From: Chitinophagales bacterium
Lineage (GTDB): Bacteria; Bacteroidota; Bacteroidia; Chitinophagales; JADIYW01
Reading direction: 5' to 3'
DNA length: 64,000 nt
NCBI GenBank assembly: GCA_020636545.1
Contig: JACJXS010000014.1
Location: forward strand, 1 to 64,000
Position 1 is the first letter of the stretch. The number at the start of each line of letters is the position of its first letter. This document shows, in pieces, positions 60,981 to 64,000 of this stretch. The notes under the pieces were generated by a model that had not been told where the DNA came from, made no database searches, and saw only the letters and a list, made by a program, of their open reading frames with translations. The position numbers and the translations under genes were made by a program.

Positions 60981-61829
60981 ATGTTGAACTTTGACACTGT
61001 AACGAACTTAGCTCCTTTTGAAAAACTTGCTTATTGTAATACGCAATATCCAACAATCTTAGTAAGTGGCTTAGGTTTTCAAGACCAAAATAAAGTAACC
61101 AACTATTGGGGTAAAGTGCCTGAATATTTGAAATTACACGGTGCTGATGTTTATTTAGCAAAACAACATGCATTCCTAAGTATTCCCGATAATGCCATAC
61201 GTTTAAAGTATAGAATATTAGATATTTTAGAAGCTACAAAAAAGGATAAAATAAATATTATTGGACATTCTAAAGGTGGTTTGGAAGCTCGATATGTTGC
61301 GGGAAAATTGGGTATCCATGGACAAATTGCAAGTATTACAACACTTGGAACACCACATCAAGGAGCACACTTGGCAGATATTGTTTTAGGTAAAATTCCA
61401 ATTCCCAATTTTGCTATGGCACAACTTACCAATATTTATGCTAAAATATTAGGCGATAGTCAGCCTGATAGTTTTCGAGCTGTATTGCAAGTTTCAACTC
61501 AACAATTAAAAAAATTCAATGCTGAAGTACCTGATATAGATAGTATTTATTGCCAAAGTTATGCAGGTCATATCAATAAAGATTATCCTGGAACAATGTG
61601 GCGAACATTAGCTGGAATTCTTAAACCCTATGATGGTAAAAACGATGGATTAGTTGGTGTTGAATCTGCAAAATGGCAAAATTACAAAGGTTTGATTGCA
61701 ACTGAAGATGCACCAAGTGTAAGCCATGGCGACATGATAGGTTTTGCTCAAGGTATTGGAGAGAAAAAATTCAATGCACGAGCTTTTATTGCCTATTTAT
61801 TACACGATTTAAAAGAAAGAGGCTGTTAA
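60981..61829 (+). CDS. Triacylglycerol lipase-like alpha/beta hydrolase
   Basis: 282 residues from the ATG at 60981; an upstream TTG at 60960 adds seven unlikely residues. Start region YPTILVSGLGFQD forms the oxyanion side, nucleophile elbow IIGHSKGGLEARYV, then TLGTPHQGAHLADIV; the acid is probably in DGKNDGLVGVESAKW and the His in SVSHGDMIGF. This matches Pseudomonas-type lipases, but no signal peptide is seen, so the protein may be cytoplasmic. It stands alone, divergent from the pheA leader. Confidence 0.88.
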   Translation: MLNFDTVTNLAPFEKLAYCNTQYPTILVSGLGFQDQNKVTNYWGKVPEYLKLHGADVYLAKQHAFLSIPDNAIRLKYRILDILEATKKDKINIIGHSKGGLEARYVAGKLGIHGQIASITTLGTPHQGAHLADIVLGKIPIPNFAMAQLTNIYAKILGDSQPDSFRAVLQVSTQQLKKFNAEVPDIDSIYCQSYAGHINKDYPGTMWRTLAGILKPYDGKNDGLVGVESAKWQNYKGLIATEDAPSVSHGDMIGFAQGIGEKKFNARAFIAYLLHDLKERGC

Positions 61830-61984
61830 AATTATAAGTTTTTCTAAAATATTTTTTGAATTTGAATTGATAATATACTTAAGAAAACGTATAAATATTA
61901 TAGATAAAATGCTTCCAGAGAAATTAAATTCAACAGCATCTTTAAACATTTCCATAATCTAATTGTTTGTATTAAAAGACTTAT

Positions 61985-62191
61985 ATGAAAAAGAACATAG
62001 GAAAAACAGATAGAATAATTAGATTTTCAGTTGCAATAGTTATTGCATTGTTGTATTTTTTAGGTTTGATTCCTGGTATTGCTGCAACCATTTTAGGTGT
62101 ATTAGCTGTTATTTTTATAATAACATCGTTTATTAGTTTTTGTCCTTTATATCTTCCATTTGGAATTAGCACTAGACGGAAAGACGCATAA
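61985..62191 (+). CDS. DUF2892 small membrane protein
   Basis: 68 residues. Typical start KKNIGKTDRIIRFSVAI, two membrane helices (IVIALLYFLGLIPGIAA and ILGVLAVIFIITSFI) and the end SFCPLYLPFGIST. The family, sometimes fused to rhodanese domains, has unknown function. Single gene, followed by a hairpin at 62201. Confidence 0.88.
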   Translation: MKKNIGKTDRIIRFSVAIVIALLYFLGLIPGIAATILGVLAVIFIITSFISFCPLYLPFGISTRRKDA

Positions 62192-62200
62192 TATAAAAAA

Positions 62201-62224
62201 AACGGCTGGAATATACCAGCCGTT
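62201..62224 (-). terminator. Terminator of the bacilliredoxin gene
   Basis: AACGGCTGG (62201-62209) with CCAGCCGTT (62216-62224), 6-nt loop. On the minus strand it is followed by eight T, so it mainly serves the minus-strand gene; on the plus strand the T-run is poor. Confidence 0.85.
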
Positions 62225-62269
62225 AAATTTTAGTTCAGCAATCTTGAACGTTTACAAAATCTCAATTGC

Positions 62270-62683
62270 TTAGCAAAATTGATTATAAGCATTCACTAAT
62301 TTTTGAGCTACTGCTTGTGCAGTATAACCTTCAATATCATGTCTTTCTAAAAAGTGTACTAAGTTGCCGTCTTTAAACAATGCCATACTTGGAGAACTCG
62401 GTGGATATGGCATTGTAAATTCTCTTGCTTTTGCAACAGCTTCACTATCTACACCTGCAAAAACTGTAACTAATTTGGTTGGGTGCTTCTCGTTTTTAGA
62501 AGATACAATTGCAGCAGGGCGTGCATTTGCGGCAGCACATCCACATACAGAATTGATAACTAACAAAGTAGTACCTTCTTTTGATGATAATGCTTCGGTA
62601 ACTTCATCTGCTGATTTTAACGCTTGGAAGCCATTTTGTGTTAATTCTGCTTCCATTGGGTCGGTCATTTGTTTTGGATACAT
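62270..62683 (-). CDS. BrxA/BrxB-family bacilliredoxin
   Basis: 137 residues. Thioredoxin-fold thiol oxidoreductase with the family CGC motif (NSVCGCAAANARPA) near residue 48. Other marks: MTDPMEAELTQNGF at the start, FAGVDSEAVAKAREF, and YPPSSPSMALFKDG. In Firmicutes it removes bacillithiol from proteins; many Bacteroidota also carry bacillithiol-related genes, but none is seen here. Close to the suf genes, consistent with redox and sulfur handling. Confidence 0.92.
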   Translation of the reverse strand: MYPKQMTDPMEAELTQNGFQALKSADEVTEALSSKEGTTLLVINSVCGCAAANARPAAIVSSKNEKHPTKLVTVFAGVDSEAVAKAREFTMPYPPSSPSMALFKDGNLVHFLERHDIEGYTAQAVAQKLVNAYNQFC

Positions 62684-62747
62684 ATTTGTTTTAATTTAAT
62701 AATGAAATAATTGTATTTGAAAATATTTAAAAATAATAGTTCTCACA

Positions 62748-63065
62748 CTATAAAAATCCTAATTCTAATTTTGCTTCCTCAGTCATCATATCTTGATCCC
62801 AAGGTGGTTCAAAGGTTACTTCTACTTTTACATTATTTACACCGTCAATTTCCTTTATTTTATCTTCTACTTCTTTGGGTAAACTTTCAGCAACTGGACA
62901 ATTGGGTGATGTTAATGTCATTACAATATGCACATTATTTTCCATATCTACTTCAGCTTCGTACACCAAACCTAAATCAAAAATATTTACAGGTATTTCT
63001 GGGTCATAAATTTCGTGTAATAATTCTATTACATCGTTTTTTACTTCTATAAATGTTTTATTCAT
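62748..63065 (-). CDS. MIP18/DUF59 iron-sulfur assembly protein (SufT-like)
   Basis: 105 residues from the ATG at 63065. The DUF59 pattern is clear: LLHEIYDPEIPVNIFDLGLVY, IVMTLTSPNCPVAESLP with the conserved Cys, and VKVEVTFEPPWDQDMMTEEAK. Such proteins help mature Fe-S proteins. It follows sufE closely (16 nt), in one operon with sufS. Confidence 0.9.
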   Translation of the reverse strand: MNKTFIEVKNDVIELLHEIYDPEIPVNIFDLGLVYEAEVDMENNVHIVMTLTSPNCPVAESLPKEVEDKIKEIDGVNNVKVEVTFEPPWDQDMMTEEAKLELGFL

Positions 63066-63081
63066 TTTTTCTACTATCATT

Positions 63082-63504
63082 TTAGTTTATTGCTTGGAAT
63101 GCGACACCATAAGTTTTTATTTTTTTTATCATACTCACCAATCCATTCGCACGTGTAGGAGACAAATGTTCTTTCAAGCCAATTTTATCTATAAAATATA
63201 AATCACTTTCAGCTATTTCTTCAGGTGTGTGGCCACTCAAAACTTTTACCAACAATCCAACTATACCTTTTGTAATAATAGCATCACTATCTGCAAAAAA
63301 AACAACTTTATCCGCTTGTTTTTCAGCATACAACCATACTTTACTCTGACAACCATTAATTCTTGTTTCTTCTGTCTTATATTTTTCATCTAATATTGAT
63401 AATGACTTTCCAAAATCAATTAAATATTCATACTTATCCGTCCAATCTTCATAGATAGAAAAATCTTCAATAATTTCGTCTTGAATATCGTTTATCGTTG
63501 CCAT
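63082..63504 (-). CDS. sufE: Cysteine desulfuration protein SufE
   Basis: 140 residues. Accepts sulfane sulfur from SufS. DWTDKYEYLIDFGKSL, RINGCQSKVWLYA with the acceptor Cys, then DSDAIITKGIVGLLVKVLSGHTPEEI and a C-terminal LSPTRANGLVSMIKKI. It follows sufS by 6 nt. Confidence 0.95.
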   Translation of the reverse strand: MATINDIQDEIIEDFSIYEDWTDKYEYLIDFGKSLSILDEKYKTEETRINGCQSKVWLYAEKQADKVVFFADSDAIITKGIVGLLVKVLSGHTPEEIAESDLYFIDKIGLKEHLSPTRANGLVSMIKKIKTYGVAFQAIN

Positions 63505-63510
63505 AATCTA

Positions 63511-64000
63511 TTAACTCAACATTTTTTTAGCTCTCAAAATTCCTTCAACTAATACATCTACTTCTTCTTTGGTATTATACAATGCAAAAGACGCTCTACA
63601 AGTTCCAGGAATATTAAAATATTCCATCACAGGTTGTGCACAATGATGCCCTGTTCTTATTGCAATTCCTTGATTGTCTAATAAAACACCTACATCATAA
63701 GGATGAATGCCTTCTAATAAAAATGAAATTACAGATGATTTATCTTTTGCTGTTCCATAAATAGTCAATCCATTGATGGCATTTAATCTTTCTGTCGCAT
63801 ATTCAAGCAAACTATGTTCATACTCCATAATCTTTTGCAAGCCTAAATCTTGTATATATTTAATGGCTACACTCATAGAAATACATCCCGAAATATGTGG
63901 TGTTCCTGCTTCAAACTTAAAAGGCAATGCATTAAAAGTTGTTTTGGCAAAAGATACATTTTCTATCATATCGCCTCCACCTTCAAATGGTGGCATTGCA
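63511..64000 (-). CDS. sufS: Cysteine desulfurase SufS, C-terminal part (runs off the window)
   Basis: About 163 residues of the small domain; the N-terminal part including the PLP lysine lies beyond 64000. PPFEGGGDMIENVSF, FEAGTPHISGCISM, and the catalytic Cys in AIRTGHHCAQPVMEYF identify the SufS/CsdA group; the end SFALYNTKEEVDVLVEGI is typical. It provides sulfur for Fe-S clusters through SufE, encoded next. The gene order is sufS-sufE-DUF59 on the minus strand. Confidence 0.95.
   Translation of the reverse strand, partial: AMPPFEGGGDMIENVSFAKTTFNALPFKFEAGTPHISGCISMSVAIKYIQDLGLQKIMEYEHSLLEYATERLNAINGLTIYGTAKDKSSVISFLLEGIHPYDVGVLLDNQGIAIRTGHHCAQPVMEYFNIPGTCRASFALYNTKEEVDVLVEGILRAKKMLS

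Overview
AT-rich chromosomal DNA of a member of the phylum Bacteroidota. Grounds: type IX secretion gene porQ next to cmk; a T9SS-type C-terminal sorting domain on a secreted esterase; TonB-dependent receptors with carboxypeptidase-like N-terminal domains; DUF3822, coaD and rsmD in one cluster; a fused DAHP synthase/chorismate mutase; -7 promoter boxes of the Bacteroidota form TAnnTTTG; and no recognisable Shine-Dalgarno pattern. The genus cannot be fixed from the sequence.

Layout. 1-7055: a type V-A CRISPR-Cas locus on the minus strand, in the order cas12a, a RhuM-family gene, cas4, cas1, cas2, leader, array; the array runs off the left edge. 7339-14780: an accessory stretch with a Crp/Fnr regulator, a large lipoprotein gene split by a 917-bp IS5-type element, an AraC regulator, a WG-repeat protein and a DUF2249 protein. 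14814-28904: housekeeping genes (SMR transporter, LpxH-like phosphoesterase, M42 peptidase, malate synthase, rpsP-rimM-trmD-rplS, a Crp regulator with an MsrB-MsrA fusion, TerC, rlmN, a frameshifted esterase, tsaE). 28965-30575: a small cassette with a DUF1016 nuclease, set between two diverged copies of the tsaE 3' end. 30698-46188: ssb, a TonB receptor, htpG, comM, two DUF3298 lipoproteins, cmk-porQ, rpsO-pnp, and coaD-rsmD-DUF3822. 46189-64000: sucC, metY-metX, a glycosyltransferase, phosphoglucomutase, a TPP-riboswitch-controlled TonB receptor, the aromatic amino acid operon (pheA, aminotransferase, tyrA, ABM protein, aroF-CM), a lipase, a bacilliredoxin and the start of a suf cluster.

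The most interesting signals are regulatory and lie outside the usual gene calls. Two amino-acid operons are each preceded by a tiny ORF and an intrinsic terminator. metY-metX has a 20-codon leader with four consecutive Cys codons. The pheA operon has a 16-codon leader rich in Tyr and Phe. In both, a GGGA-containing segment at the leader stop codon can pair with the 5' arm of the terminator, which gives a simple ribosome-controlled attenuator. Other points of interest are the RhuM gene translationally coupled to cas12a, the exactly reconstructible IS insertion with a -1 frameshift transposase, the tsaE-flanked nuclease cassette, and leaderless transcription of sucC.
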